A DNA stretch of 64,000 bases, taken from BOKV01 sp041397525. GTDB lineage: Bacteria; Pseudomonadota; Alphaproteobacteria; Rhizobiales; Rhizobiaceae. The position numbers and the translations under genes were made by a program. This document shows positions 17,020 through 26,525 of the stretch, piece after piece (the stretch's first letter is position 1; each line of letters opens with the position of its first letter). The notes below the pieces were generated by a model, which worked only from the letters and a program-made list of their open reading frames with translations, had not been told where the DNA came from and did no database searches. The stretch lies in contig JAWKWL010000003.1 of the NCBI GenBank assembly GCA_041397525.1, forward strand, positions 186,001 through 250,000, written 5' to 3'.

Positions 17020-18017
17020 GCGGTTTCGAACAGATGACGGATGGAATGCGCCTTGCGGGTGATGATCATGTCGTGCCGTTCGAGGTGTCGCCGCTCGATA
17101 TCCGCGGGCGGGCCGTGCAACTCGATGGCATGCTCAACGCTATCCTGTCGCGCCACGACTATCCTGCACCGGTCGCAAGCCTTCTTGGCGAGGCCATCGT
17201 ACTCACTGTCCTTCTGGGAACATCCCTGAAATTCGACGGCAAGTTCATCGTCCAGACGCAAACCGATGGACCGGTTTCGCTGATGGTCATTGATTTCAAG
17301 ACGCCAGATTCGGTGCGGGCCTATGCCCGTTTCGACGGGGCTGCGGTGGCCGCAACCATGGCAGCTGGCAAGACCTCGCCGCAGGACCTGCTTGGCGTTG
17401 GCGTCATGGCCATGACCATCGACCAGGGTGCCGACATGCAGCGCTATCAGGGCATTGTTGCGCTTGACGGCGCGAGCCTTGAGGATATTGCGCGCCAGTA
17501 TTTCCGCCAGTCCGAGCAGATACCGACCGAAGTTCGCCTCGCGGTCGCAGGCATAGTGCGGCCCGGGCCGGATAGTGGGCCCTCCGTTCACGGCTGGCGC
17601 GCGGGCGGATTGATGGTGCAATTCCTGCCGGAAAGCACTGAACGGATGCGCCTTCCCGATCTTCCCGGAGGTGATGTGATCGGTGACCTGGCGGATGACA
17701 GAGGAGAGTTGCAGCCGGAAGGTGATGACGCCTGGAATGAGGCGAGGGCGCTGGTGGAAACCATCGCTGACGACGAACTGACCGACCCGCAAATCGGGGC
17801 CGAGCGGTTGCTGTTCCGCCTCTTCCATGAGCATGGCGTGCGGATATTTGAACCGGTTCCGGTTCTCGACAAGTGTTCCTGCAGTCGCGAACGGATCGTT
17901 GAGCTTATCCGTTCCTTTGCTGATGATGACCGGGAAGCTGCAGCAGAAAATGGCGTGGTGAACACCACCTGCGAATTCTGCAGCGCGTCATACAGCATTG
18001 AACTCGACGAATTGTGA
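17016..18017 (+). CDS. hslO: Redox-regulated chaperone Hsp33
   Basis: Cytosolic holdase chaperone activated by oxidation. In the 333-residue product the N-terminal substrate-binding domain contains GRAVQLDGMLNAIL and the domain order is standard. The zinc-binding C-terminus has Cys287-Ser-Cys289 and Cys319-Glu-Phe-Cys322, the CxC...CxxC switch. The ATG at 17016 overlaps the argF stop (ATGA) and is favoured over an in-frame upstream start. Coupling to argD-argF is common in Rhizobiales. Confidence 0.95.
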   Translation: MSGFEQMTDGMRLAGDDHVVPFEVSPLDIRGRAVQLDGMLNAILSRHDYPAPVASLLGEAIVLTVLLGTSLKFDGKFIVQTQTDGPVSLMVIDFKTPDSVRAYARFDGAAVAATMAAGKTSPQDLLGVGVMAMTIDQGADMQRYQGIVALDGASLEDIARQYFRQSEQIPTEVRLAVAGIVRPGPDSGPSVHGWRAGGLMVQFLPESTERMRLPDLPGGDVIGDLADDRGELQPEGDDAWNEARALVETIADDELTDPQIGAERLLFRLFHEHGVRIFEPVPVLDKCSCSRERIVELIRSFADDDREAAAENGVVNTTCEFCSASYSIELDEL

Positions 18018-18125
18018 GATGGCTGCGTCAGCATCTGCCCCAGTTTTTTCCATGTGACCAAGTTGTAACTTGCCCGCAAACATTTTTACTGGTCACTTGT
18101 TCATATCTTGAACCAGGGTCCGGTG

Positions 18126-19451
18126 ATGCTGACAAAAAACTCTGATACCGAAAAGTCCGAGACAGACTTGAAATCCACCGCGGCATCGCGCGGAAGAGTC
18201 CTGGCAAGAGCGCTGTTGCAGATCATATTGATGCTCCTTGTTCTGGGCGCCGGGTTTTTCTCCATGGCACGGCTGATCTCCACCAAGCCGGAAACTGCAA
18301 AGCGCCCTCCATTCCCCACGGTCTATACCGTTGATACCGTCAAGGTCGAGCGGGCGGATCTTCGCCCGGTCTACACCGTCTATGGCGAGATTGTCTCCGG
18401 GCGCTCGGTTGACCTGCGTAGTCTGGCAGCCGGCGAGGTCATCGAGATTTCACCGGCTTTGAAGGCTGGTGCAGCCGTCAGCAAGGGTGACGCGCTCGTG
18501 CGCATCGACCCGTTTGGATATGAAGGTGCACTGCGCGAGGCAAAAGCTAATCTCGCTGAGACTGACGCCCGCATTGCTGAAATGAATGTGCGTATTCGCA
18601 TCGAGGAAAGCCGCCTGAAAAGCAATGAGGAGCAGCTTGTTCTCGCGCAGCGCGACTTGCGGCGTTTCCGTGATCTCAAGGGCAGGGGTGCTGCCACCGA
18701 CAAGCAATTGGAAGACCGGGAATTCATCGAAAGCCAACGGCAGGCCGCGGTGGACCAGACCCGCATCGGCATCGCTGCGGAAAAGGCAAAACTCGCGCAG
18801 CAGGAGGCCGTGCTTCAGCGCCTGCAATGGAAGGTGGACCAGGCAGAGCGCAATCTGAAAGATACGGTTCTTGTAGCGCCCTTTGACGGGATCGTGCGCA
18901 GTGCATCCGTCGAAACCGGAAAGATGCTGAACGCCAATGATATTGCAGTATCACTCTATGAGCGCGGCAACATGGAAGTCCGCTTCACTCTCACAGATGA
19001 CCGGTTCGCGCGCTTGCAATCGGAGCCCGGTGGCTTCGCCGGACGGATGGTGAAAGTCATCCAGACGGCAGGGGCAACATCGCAAAGCGTGAGTGCGCGA
19101 ATGGATCGCCTGGGCGCAGACATTGCCTCCAACAGGGGGGGCGTGGAAATCTATGCCTCCATTGATGCTCCTGCCTTGCCAGCCGCCATGCGGCCCGGAG
19201 CCTTTGTAGGGATCGAGGTGCCCGACCGGAATTTTCCGGATCATGTGCGTCTGCCGTCAGAAGCGCTTTTTTCGGCGGACATTGTTTACGTGGTCGTGGA
19301 TGGCAGGTTGCAGTCTCGCAAGGTCAGCGTTGCCGCGTATGACGGCAACTCGGTCATAGTTGATGGAGCGCTTGCAAGCGGCGATGAAGTTCTTGCCACC
19401 CACATTGCCGAAATCAGCGATGGCCTCAAGGTAAGGACAGCCGGGAAATGA
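18126..19451 (+). CDS. RND efflux periplasmic adaptor subunit
   Basis: Membrane-fusion protein bridging an inner-membrane RND pump and an outer-membrane channel. The 441-residue product has an N-terminal membrane anchor at about 32-54, a lipoyl-like half (AAGEVIEISPALKAG), and a long coiled-coil hairpin (about 135-245, rich in Ala/Glu/Arg). The second lipoyl half is APFDGIVRSASVETG, followed by beta-barrel and membrane-proximal domains. The ATG at 18126 is used; an adjacent in-frame GTG lies just upstream. The stop overlaps the pump gene start by four bases. No outer-membrane factor gene is present here. Substrates are unknown. Confidence 0.92.
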   Translation: MLTKNSDTEKSETDLKSTAASRGRVLARALLQIILMLLVLGAGFFSMARLISTKPETAKRPPFPTVYTVDTVKVERADLRPVYTVYGEIVSGRSVDLRSLAAGEVIEISPALKAGAAVSKGDALVRIDPFGYEGALREAKANLAETDARIAEMNVRIRIEESRLKSNEEQLVLAQRDLRRFRDLKGRGAATDKQLEDREFIESQRQAAVDQTRIGIAAEKAKLAQQEAVLQRLQWKVDQAERNLKDTVLVAPFDGIVRSASVETGKMLNANDIAVSLYERGNMEVRFTLTDDRFARLQSEPGGFAGRMVKVIQTAGATSQSVSARMDRLGADIASNRGGVEIYASIDAPALPAAMRPGAFVGIEVPDRNFPDHVRLPSEALFSADIVYVVVDGRLQSRKVSVAAYDGNSVIVDGALASGDEVLATHIAEISDGLKVRTAGK

Positions 19452-22400
19452 GCAATCTTCCTCTACCTGCCTTTCAGGCAGGCGGCGGCATCGTTCGCCT
19501 CTTTACCCGCCATCCCAATGCAGCCAACCTGGTGATGGTGCTGATGATCATGTTCGGGATTTTCTCGATAGGTCGCATCAATACACAGTTCTTTCCGACG
19601 TTGGAAACCAAGGTCGTCAGCGTTGTTGTTTCCTGGCCCGGCGCCAGCGCGGAGGATGTCGAAGCCAACATCTTGCAGATCATCGAACCGGAGGTCCGCT
19701 TTATCGACGGGGTGGACAAGATTTCATCCTATGCCCGCGAAGGCTCGGGAACTCTCTCGCTGGAATTCTCGCCGTCAACCGAAATGCAGAAGGCGACCTC
19801 TGATGTGGACGCGGCGGTCAAGGCACTCTCCAGTCTGCCGGAGGATTCCGAAGCGCCAAGGGTCAGCCGGATTTCCTTCTTTGACCGGGTCGCGACACTT
19901 TCCCTTTCAGGCGATGTGCCTGAATCGACGCTACGGATCCATGCCCGCAAGATCCGGGACGACCTGATTGCCCGCGGCATTGACAAGATCACTTTCCGGG
20001 GACTCAGAAACGAGGAATTGCAGGTCGACATTCCGGAGCGCGAATTGCGCCGTCTGGGCATGTCGATAGGCGAGATATCGCAACGTGTTTCCGGTAATAC
20101 CCGCGACATGCCTTCCGGCCAGACCGGCGGTGCCGTAGAGCGCCAATTGCGATCCGAGGCAGAGTTCAAGAGCCCCCAGGCGCTCGCGCAGCTTGAAATC
20201 CGCTCCTTCGCCAGCGGCGAAAAGGTCCTGCTCGGCGACATTGCCGACATCAGGAATGGTTTCGAGGACGGGCAGGTGCAAGGCTTCGCGCAAGGCAGCC
20301 GTGCGATCGAGATAGCCGTGCAGCGTTCACCGACTGCCGACACTCTCGCGACAGCAAAAATCCTCGACGATTATCTTGGCGAAATCCGCAACACGCTCCC
20401 GCCCGGCCTCGAGCTTCAGAAATATGACGTGGCCTCCGACGCCTTGCTGGAGCGCATCATGCTGCTGGTTCGAAACGGCGTCAGCGGTCTGGTACTGGTT
20501 GTTGCGATCCTCTTTGTGTTTCTCAATGCCAGGATCGCCTTCTGGGTGGCAGCAGGCATTCCGGTGGCCATGCTCGCCACCATTGGCATGATGTTGCTGC
20601 TTGGCCAGACCATCAACATGATAACACTGTTCGCCCTCATCATGATGCTCGGCATCATTGTCGATGACGCCATCGTCGTCGGTGAACACACGGCGACGCG
20701 ATACGCTATGGGCGATTCCCCGCTGGAAGCTGCGGAAACCGGTGCCGGTCACATGGCCATGCCGGTAATGGCAGCCATGACGACGACGGTTGCCGCATTC
20801 GCGCCGATCTTTCTGGTCCGCGATGTGATCGGCCAGATCATGGGAACCTTGCCGGTGGTGGTGATCGCAGTGATACTGGCGAGCCTGGTCGAATGTTTTC
20901 TGGTTTTGCCGGGCCATCTCGCACATGCCTTGACACCGAAGGGGCGCGGGCGCTGGTCGCATCTGCGTCATCTGGCATTTTCATTTGCTTTTGGCGCGCT
21001 GGCGCTGGCGCTTTCCGCGCGCGCCTCAAGTGATGCAGCCTCGTTGCCCATCCTTTCAGTGGCCAATCATATTGCGGCGGCGAAAGCGGAAATGCCGCTG
21101 CCGTTGTTCATCATTGTCCTTGCGGCTGCATCCTTTCTTGTCGGGGCATTGGTCGAGGCTGGCTTCGCGCTTGTTCGCCGAATGCGGAAATCCGGCAATT
21201 CGGCAAGCCAGACAGTGGACCTCGAAGCGGAGGAAGGTCCGTTCCGTCGCGGCTTTGACCGCGGCTTTGCCTGGTTCCGCGATGGTCCGTTTGCGCGCCT
21301 TGTCCAGCTTTCCTTCGAGTTTCGCTATGTGACACTGGCAGTTACCGTGAGCTGTATCATGGTGGTGGTCTTCGGCCTTCTGTTGGGCGGCCGGGTCAGT
21401 TTTGTGTTCTTTCCCTCGCCAGAATCCGAAAACCTTACAGCCCGCATTGTTTTCAATGCCGGACTGCCGGAACAAAGAACCCGCGATATCCTCGACGCCG
21501 TCGAACAGTCGCTGGACCAAGCTGTCAGGACGCTGACCACGAAAGATGAAAAGGTCGTCAGCGCCGTTTTCACAACGCTTGGCCAGGCCGGTCGCAATAC
21601 CGGCGACAATCTCGCTGAAATGAATGTGCAGCTTGTGCCTTCGGAATTCCGCGACATTCGCACGCCTGATGTCCTGGCTGCCTGGCGAAAAGCCCTGCCC
21701 AGGCTTCCCGGTGTGAACAGGATTTCACTCACCGAGCGCCGCGGTGGTCCTCCTGGACGTGACGTCGATCTGGAACTGACGGGCGGAGACGTAACCACAC
21801 TGAAGAAGGCTGCGGTCGAGATCATCGATGTCATGAGCGAAGTGCCCGGCCTCACCGGGGTTGCAGACGATCTGCCCTGGGGCAAGCCGGAACTGGTGAT
21901 GACACTGCTGCCACGGGGCAGTGCACTGGGCTTTACACTTGAAGATGTCGGCCGGCAGGTTCGCGACGCGTTCGAAGGCGCAATTCCACGCCGTTTCGCC
22001 CGCAATGATGACGAGGTCAAGATAAGGCTTACGATGGGGATTCCCGGTGAGGGCGCTGCTGCTCTGAGAAATCTTGAACTTCGCAGTCCTTCGGGAGAAT
22101 TCGTGCCGCTGACAGAGGTTGTCAACCTTTCCGACCGGCAAGGCTTTTCTTCCATCCGGCGTCAGGACGGAAAGACAATCGTTTCGGTTTCGGGCGATCT
22201 TGATACCCAGAAGACCACCACAGATGCTGCCATCAAGCTTCTCAGCGAAAACAGCGCAATGCCGCAGATTGCGGAAAAATACGGACTCGACTGGCGCTTC
22301 TCCGGCCGCGCGGAGGAGCGCGCCAGGGCGTTCGAAGATCTGCAGATCGGCGTATTCGTAGCGCTGTCGGTGATCTATATCATCCTTGCCTGGACTTTCT

Positions 22401-22876
22401 CCGACTATTGGCGTCCGTTTGCAATCATGCTCATTATCCCGCTTGGTATTGTCGGTGCGATCTGCGGGCACTGGCTGCTTGGATATCAACTGACGATTAT
22501 GTCGATGATCAGCCTGCTTGGGCTGGCGGGCATTCTGGTCAATGACTCAATCGTGCTGGTCAGCCGGATGGATGAACGGTTGGCGGAAGGGGAAGCTCTG
22601 GAAGCGGCCGCAGTTGGCGCCAGCCGCGACCGCTTGCGGGCCGTACTTCTCACTTCGTTGACGACAATTGGCGGTCTCGTCCCGCTTATGTTTGAAAAAA
22701 GCATCCAGGCCCAGTTCATGGTGCCGATGGCGGTTACCATCATTTTCGGCCTGGGGCTTGCCACCGCAATCGTCCTGTTCCTTGTACCGGCACTGGTCGG
22801 CATCGGGGCTGACATGCGCTGGATTGCACTGAGGATTTTCGGCGGGCGGGAGCAGCAGGTTTCTGCTGCCGAATGA
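19448..22876 (+). CDS. RND-family efflux transporter with an extended central region
   Basis: AcrB/HAE1-type proton-driven exporter working with the adjacent adaptor. The 1142-residue product is about 100 longer than AcrB. The proton-relay Asp pair is present (GIIVDDAIVVGEH, near residue 405), as are the usual porter-domain repeats and the second-half helix VLLTSLTTIGGLVPLMFEKS. The excess length lies between the sixth and seventh canonical helices, with two extra hydrophobic stretches (about 508-528 and 550-574) and a charged linker. It converges with apaG, with 3 bases between the stops. Substrate is not predictable; the family covers drugs, dyes and lipids. Confidence 0.93.
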   Translation: MSNLPLPAFQAGGGIVRLFTRHPNAANLVMVLMIMFGIFSIGRINTQFFPTLETKVVSVVVSWPGASAEDVEANILQIIEPEVRFIDGVDKISSYAREGSGTLSLEFSPSTEMQKATSDVDAAVKALSSLPEDSEAPRVSRISFFDRVATLSLSGDVPESTLRIHARKIRDDLIARGIDKITFRGLRNEELQVDIPERELRRLGMSIGEISQRVSGNTRDMPSGQTGGAVERQLRSEAEFKSPQALAQLEIRSFASGEKVLLGDIADIRNGFEDGQVQGFAQGSRAIEIAVQRSPTADTLATAKILDDYLGEIRNTLPPGLELQKYDVASDALLERIMLLVRNGVSGLVLVVAILFVFLNARIAFWVAAGIPVAMLATIGMMLLLGQTINMITLFALIMMLGIIVDDAIVVGEHTATRYAMGDSPLEAAETGAGHMAMPVMAAMTTTVAAFAPIFLVRDVIGQIMGTLPVVVIAVILASLVECFLVLPGHLAHALTPKGRGRWSHLRHLAFSFAFGALALALSARASSDAASLPILSVANHIAAAKAEMPLPLFIIVLAAASFLVGALVEAGFALVRRMRKSGNSASQTVDLEAEEGPFRRGFDRGFAWFRDGPFARLVQLSFEFRYVTLAVTVSCIMVVVFGLLLGGRVSFVFFPSPESENLTARIVFNAGLPEQRTRDILDAVEQSLDQAVRTLTTKDEKVVSAVFTTLGQAGRNTGDNLAEMNVQLVPSEFRDIRTPDVLAAWRKALPRLPGVNRISLTERRGGPPGRDVDLELTGGDVTTLKKAAVEIIDVMSEVPGLTGVADDLPWGKPELVMTLLPRGSALGFTLEDVGRQVRDAFEGAIPRRFARNDDEVKIRLTMGIPGEGAAALRNLELRSPSGEFVPLTEVVNLSDRQGFSSIRRQDGKTIVSVSGDLDTQKTTTDAAIKLLSENSAMPQIAEKYGLDWRFSGRAEERARAFEDLQIGVFVALSVIYIILAWTFSDYWRPFAIMLIIPLGIVGAICGHWLLGYQLTIMSMISLLGLAGILVNDSIVLVSRMDERLAEGEALEAAAVGASRDRLRAVLLTSLTTIGGLVPLMFEKSIQAQFMVPMAVTIIFGLGLATAIVLFLVPALVGIGADMRWIALRIFGGREQQVSAAE

Positions 22877-22879
22877 GCG

Positions 22880-23272
22880 TCAGTTGACCACGGGCCTTTC
22901 ACCGGGAAGGTCCAGTGAAAATGCAGGAATGGTGGCTTCGAACTTCTCGCCGGTTTCATCAACGAATGTGTAATTGCCACGCATGAAACCGGAAGGTGTC
23001 GGCAGCGGGCATCCGCTCGTATATTCAAACCTGTCACCCGGTCCAAGCACCGGCTGTTCGCCTATCACACCTGCACCCCGGACTTCCTCAACCTTGCCAA
23101 GCGAATCAGTGATTTGCCAATATCGTGAAACCAGTTGCACGGTGTCTTCCCGCGCATTCTCGATCACAACCCGATAAGCCCAGAAGTATCTGCTTCGGGA
23201 CGGATCGGAGCGACCCTCGACATATTGCGGGGTTACCTCTATGCGGATCGCATGTGTTTCTGCGTGATACAT
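22880..23272 (-). CDS. apaG: ApaG family protein (Co2+/Mg2+ efflux protein annotation)
   Basis: Small beta-sandwich (fibronectin-III-like) protein; the precise role is unsettled. The 130-residue length and the motifs YFWAYRVVIEN, SRYWQITD, GVIGEQPVLGPGDRFEYTSGCPL and MRGNYTFVDETGE are diagnostic. The start at 23272 is a clean ATG with the family N-terminus (MYHAETHAIRIEV). The location next to metZ and dcd matches rhizobial gene order. It diverges from the phosphatidyltransferase gene, with 35 bases between the starts. Confidence 0.95.
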   Translation of the reverse strand: MYHAETHAIRIEVTPQYVEGRSDPSRSRYFWAYRVVIENAREDTVQLVSRYWQITDSLGKVEEVRGAGVIGEQPVLGPGDRFEYTSGCPLPTPSGFMRGNYTFVDETGEKFEATIPAFSLDLPGERPVVN

Positions 23273-23307
23273 GGGTAAATGGCCTGATTCCGACGCCGGA
23301 AATCGTC

Positions 23308-23940
23308 ATGGCAAACAAGATGGGGTGTCCAATGCTGGACGGCAAGATGCGACAGCTGATTGATCCTGTGCTCGACAGGGCAGGCAGGGCTATCGCCACC
23401 ACAGGCATAAGCGCAAATACGGTTACTGTCGCGGGTTTCTTGCTGGGTCTGGCCGCTGCCACGGCAGTTGTCGAAGGCAGCTTCATTCTGGCGCTGGCGC
23501 TCATACTTGCCAGCCGCCTTGCCGATGGTCTTGATGGTGCCATTGCCAGGGCCGGCAGCAAGACCGACTTCGGCGGGTTTCTCGACATTGTGCTGGATTT
23601 CGGATTTTACGGCGTCATACCCTTGGCCTTCATCGTCCATAACCCTGCGGCCAATGCAGTGGCTGGCGCGGTGTTGCTTGTGTCGTTCTATTTCAACGGG
23701 GCGAGTTTTCTGGCCTATGCCGTAATGGCTGAAAAGCGTGCACTGGAAACGAACGCGCGCGGATCAAAATCATTGTTCTTTACCACAGGCCTTGCCGAGG
23801 CTAGCGAGACGCTGGCGGTGTTCGTGGCAATGTGTCTGTTTCCGGAATGGTTTGGGTTGATTGCCGCAGGCTTTGCGGCAGTCGTTTTCTACACGGCATT
23901 TTCCCGCATTGTTCTTGCTTCGAGAAACTTCAGGGGCTGA
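23308..23940 (+). CDS. CDP-alcohol phosphatidyltransferase family protein
   Basis: Integral membrane enzyme that joins a CDP-linked lipid or alcohol to a second alcohol; the family includes PgsA, PssA and inositol-phosphate synthases. The 210-residue product has the catalytic signature with Asp73, Asp76-Gly77, Ala80-Arg81, Gly89, Asp93 and Asp97 (LADGLDGAIAR then GGFLDIVLDF). About six hydrophobic segments are visible. The ATG at 23308 is taken; 23332 is also plausible. Nothing nearby identifies the alcohol acceptor, and the protein is not obviously one of the housekeeping PgsA or PssA enzymes. Confidence 0.88.
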   Translation: MANKMGCPMLDGKMRQLIDPVLDRAGRAIATTGISANTVTVAGFLLGLAAATAVVEGSFILALALILASRLADGLDGAIARAGSKTDFGGFLDIVLDFGFYGVIPLAFIVHNPAANAVAGAVLLVSFYFNGASFLAYAVMAEKRALETNARGSKSLFFTTGLAEASETLAVFVAMCLFPEWFGLIAAGFAAVVFYTAFSRIVLASRNFRG

Positions 23941-23949
23941 AACGCCGCT

Positions 23950-25173
23950 TCATGCTTTCGCAGCAGCAGCCAACGCACTCGCGATGTCCTCAACCAGATC
24001 TTCGCTGTCCTCCAGTCCCACGGAAAGCCTGACCAGTCCATCACTGATGCCAAGTTCATTGCGCGCATCCGCTGCAAGGTTCTTGTGCGTTGTAGTGGCG
24101 GGATGCGTGATCAGGCTCTTGGCGTCACCCAGGTTGTTCGAAATCCGGATGATCGAAAGCGCGTTTTCAAATGCAAATGCAGCCTGCTTGCCTCCGGCAA
24201 GTTCGAACGCGACAAGTGTTGATCCGCCAAGCATCTGCCGTCCGGCGATATCTGCCTGCGGGTGATCCGCGCGACCGGGATACAACACGCGACTGACCGC
24301 CCTTTCTTCGGCCAGATGGTCTGCAATCAAGGCTGCAGTTGCGCTTTGCTGCCTGACCCGCAACGGCAGGGTTTCAAGTCCCTTCAACATGACCCAGGCA
24401 TTGAACGGGCTCATCGATGGCCCTGTATGACGAAAATAGTCATGCAGGTTTTCGTCAATCCAGTCCTTGCGGCCAAGAACAATGCCGCCAAGGCAACGGC
24501 CCTGACCGTCGATATGCTTGGTCGCCGAATAGACAACGATGTCCGCGCCCAGTTGCAGCGGCTTTTGCAGGATCGGCGTTGCAAAGACATTGTCGACCAC
24601 CAGCACCGCACCACCATCATGCGCGATGTTTGCGATGGCCGTTATGTCACACAATTCAAGCGTCGGATTTGTCGGGCTTTCCAGGAACAACACCTTGGTG
24701 CTTGGACGCATTGCTGATTTCCAGGCTTTGAGATCACGCCCGTCAACCAATGTGCATTCCACGCCGTAGCGCGGCATCAGTGTTTCCACCACCCAGCGGC
24801 ATGAGCCGAACAGTGCCTTCGCCGCCACGATGTGGTCACCCGCCCGGACCTGGCATCCTATCGCCGAGGCCACTGCCGCCATGCCCGATGCCATGGCGCG
24901 CGCATCCTCGGCACCCTCAAGCAGGCACATGCGTTTCTCGAACATGTCGACAGTCGGATTGGCGTAGCGCGAATAGATGAAACCGTCATCCTCACCCTTG
25001 AAACGGGCTTCCGCCGCCTCAGCGCTGTCATAGACAAAACCCTGAGTCAGAAACAGCGCTTCCGAGGTTTCGCCAAATGCAGAACGTTGCGTGCCGCCAT
25101 GCACCATCTGCGTTGCAGGGCGCCAACTGGCCGGCTTCGCCTTTGCTCCAGCACCATTTTTCGAATTGACCAT
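23950..25173 (-). CDS. metZ: O-succinylhomoserine sulfhydrylase
   Basis: PLP enzyme of the Cys/Met metabolism family that makes homocysteine from O-succinylhomoserine and sulfide. The 407-residue product has the PLP lysine Lys219 in YSATKHIDGQGR; SRYANPTVDMFE (68-79) and the NPTLELCDI region are typical of MetZ. The ATG at 25173 is set by homology (MVNSKNG...ATQMVHGGT); the open frame runs further up through the riboswitch terminator and is not coding there. The leader carries a SAM-II riboswitch and a terminator, so expression should fall when S-adenosylmethionine is high. Confidence 0.95.
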   Translation of the reverse strand: MVNSKNGAGAKAKPASWRPATQMVHGGTQRSAFGETSEALFLTQGFVYDSAEAAEARFKGEDDGFIYSRYANPTVDMFEKRMCLLEGAEDARAMASGMAAVASAIGCQVRAGDHIVAAKALFGSCRWVVETLMPRYGVECTLVDGRDLKAWKSAMRPSTKVLFLESPTNPTLELCDITAIANIAHDGGAVLVVDNVFATPILQKPLQLGADIVVYSATKHIDGQGRCLGGIVLGRKDWIDENLHDYFRHTGPSMSPFNAWVMLKGLETLPLRVRQQSATAALIADHLAEERAVSRVLYPGRADHPQADIAGRQMLGGSTLVAFELAGGKQAAFAFENALSIIRISNNLGDAKSLITHPATTTHKNLAADARNELGISDGLVRLSVGLEDSEDLVEDIASALAAAAKA

Positions 25174-25185
25174 TCCAGGCTCCTG

Positions 25186-25225
25186 CAAAACAAAAAATCC
25201 GGCTCGCGAAGTCGCAAACCGGATT
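25186..25225 (-). terminator. Riboswitch-associated intrinsic terminator ahead of metZ
   Basis: On the minus strand AATCCGG pairs with CCGGATT around a GC-rich inner stem, followed by TTTTTTGTTTT. It sits just after the SAM-II aptamer and 13 bases before the metZ start, which suggests transcriptional attenuation. SAM-II switches are often thought to act on translation, so both routes are possible. Confidence 0.75.
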
Positions 25226-25231
25226 GCCCGC

Positions 25232-25290
25232 GACCCTTTTAGCGAATTGTTTAACGTGGCTGCAAGCCGGTCGGCCCAAATCACCACGGA
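25232..25290 (-). ncRNA. SAM-II riboswitch aptamer controlling metZ
   Basis: The minus strand contains the hallmark segments in order: CGTGGTGATTTGGGCCGACC, then GGCTTGCAGCCACG, then TTAAACAATTCGCTAAA and AGGGTCG. CGTGG pairs with CCACG, and the GCTAAA element supplies the pseudoknot strand. I recognise this as the metA/metZ SAM-II motif of Rhizobiales. Confidence 0.92.
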
Positions 25291-25387
25291 TCGTATTTTC
25301 ATGTGGTTTACTCTGCTGCGGCGTTTGCGTCAATTGCCGTATCGTCTATTGCTGGATGGCAAACACCAACCAGACGGAAGTTTTAGC

Positions 25388-26500
25388 GTGAGAACCACCG
25401 GGATTTTGCCCGACTCCCAGATCAGGGAACTTCATGGCAATGGCGCCATCCTCGCGCCTCGCCCGTTTGATGGCGACCAGATCCAGCCGGCAAGCCTCGA
25501 CTTGCGACTTGGCGAGGTTGCCTATCGGGTGCGTGCCTCTTTCCTTCCCGGTCCCGGCAATTCCGTCAAGAGCAAGCTTGAACGCTTGTCCCTGCATGAG
25601 ATCGACCTGACCAGGGGCGCGGTGCTTGAGACAGGTTGCGTCTACATGGTGCCTCTGCTGGAAAGCCTCAACTTGCCAGCCGATGTAAGCGCATCCGCCA
25701 ATCCGAAGAGCTCGACGGGCAGGCTCGATATTTTCACCCGCGTCATTACCGACAATTCGCAGGGCTTTGATCGTGTTGCAGCCGGATATTGCGGCCCTCT
25801 GTTCCTGGAAATCAGCCCAAGCACCTTTCCCGTGGTTGTTCGAACCGGCTCGCGCTTGTCACAGATACGATTTCGCAAGGGACACGCCCTGCTCGACGAT
25901 GCAGCAACTGCGGCACTGCATGAGAGCGACAGGCTGGTTTCGGTTCCCGACGACGGGGCAAGCGGGCCGGTGATCCAGGATGGCGGGATCGGCGTTTCCA
26001 TTGACCTCACCGGTGATGCCTCGGGCCTTGTCGGTTACCGTGGCAAGCGCCATACCGGCGTTGTCGATGTCGATAAAAAAGGCGCCTGCGAGATCCTCGA
26101 TTATTGGGAACCGATTCACAACAGTCCGGGAATGAATGGTGAGCTGATCCTCGACCCGGATGAGTTCTATATCCTGGTTTCCCGTGAGGCTGTGCATGTT
26201 CCAGCACTTTTTGCCGCCGAAATGGTTCCGTTCGATCCTTTGGTTGGAGAGTTCCGTGTTCACTATGCCGGGTTCTTTGATCCCGGCTTTGGTGACGCTG
26301 ATGCCGGGGGAACCGGAGCACGGGCAGTTCTCGAGGTTCGAAGCCATGAGGTGCCGTTCATTCTGGAACATGGCCAGCTGGTCGGTCGCCTGGTCTATGA
26401 GCATTTGATTGAGCGGCCCGCAACGCTTTACGGTTCCGGCCTTGGCTCAAACTACCAGGCGCAAGGGCTCAAGCTGTCAAAACACTTCCGCGCGGGATAG
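25388..26500 (+). CDS. dcd: 2'-deoxycytidine 5'-triphosphate deaminase, long alphaproteobacterial form
   Basis: Deaminates dCTP to dUTP for thymidylate synthesis. The 370-residue product is about twice the 190 residues of the E. coli enzyme and appears to be a tandem of two dUTPase/DCD-fold halves. The N-terminal half holds IQPASLDLRLG, ASANPKSSTGRLDIF and EISPSTFPVVVR. The C-terminal half holds the parallel IVSREAVHVP-like and AEMVPFDP...VHYAGFFDPGFG segments. The GTG at 25388 gives the family N-terminus (MRTTGILPDSQI). It diverges from metZ, with 214 bases between the starts. Confidence 0.92.
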   Translation: MRTTGILPDSQIRELHGNGAILAPRPFDGDQIQPASLDLRLGEVAYRVRASFLPGPGNSVKSKLERLSLHEIDLTRGAVLETGCVYMVPLLESLNLPADVSASANPKSSTGRLDIFTRVITDNSQGFDRVAAGYCGPLFLEISPSTFPVVVRTGSRLSQIRFRKGHALLDDAATAALHESDRLVSVPDDGASGPVIQDGGIGVSIDLTGDASGLVGYRGKRHTGVVDVDKKGACEILDYWEPIHNSPGMNGELILDPDEFYILVSREAVHVPALFAAEMVPFDPLVGEFRVHYAGFFDPGFGDADAGGTGARAVLEVRSHEVPFILEHGQLVGRLVYEHLIERPATLYGSGLGSNYQAQGLKLSKHFRAG

Positions 26501-26525
26501 AGTCCGCTGCGGAGTTGGCGAATTG

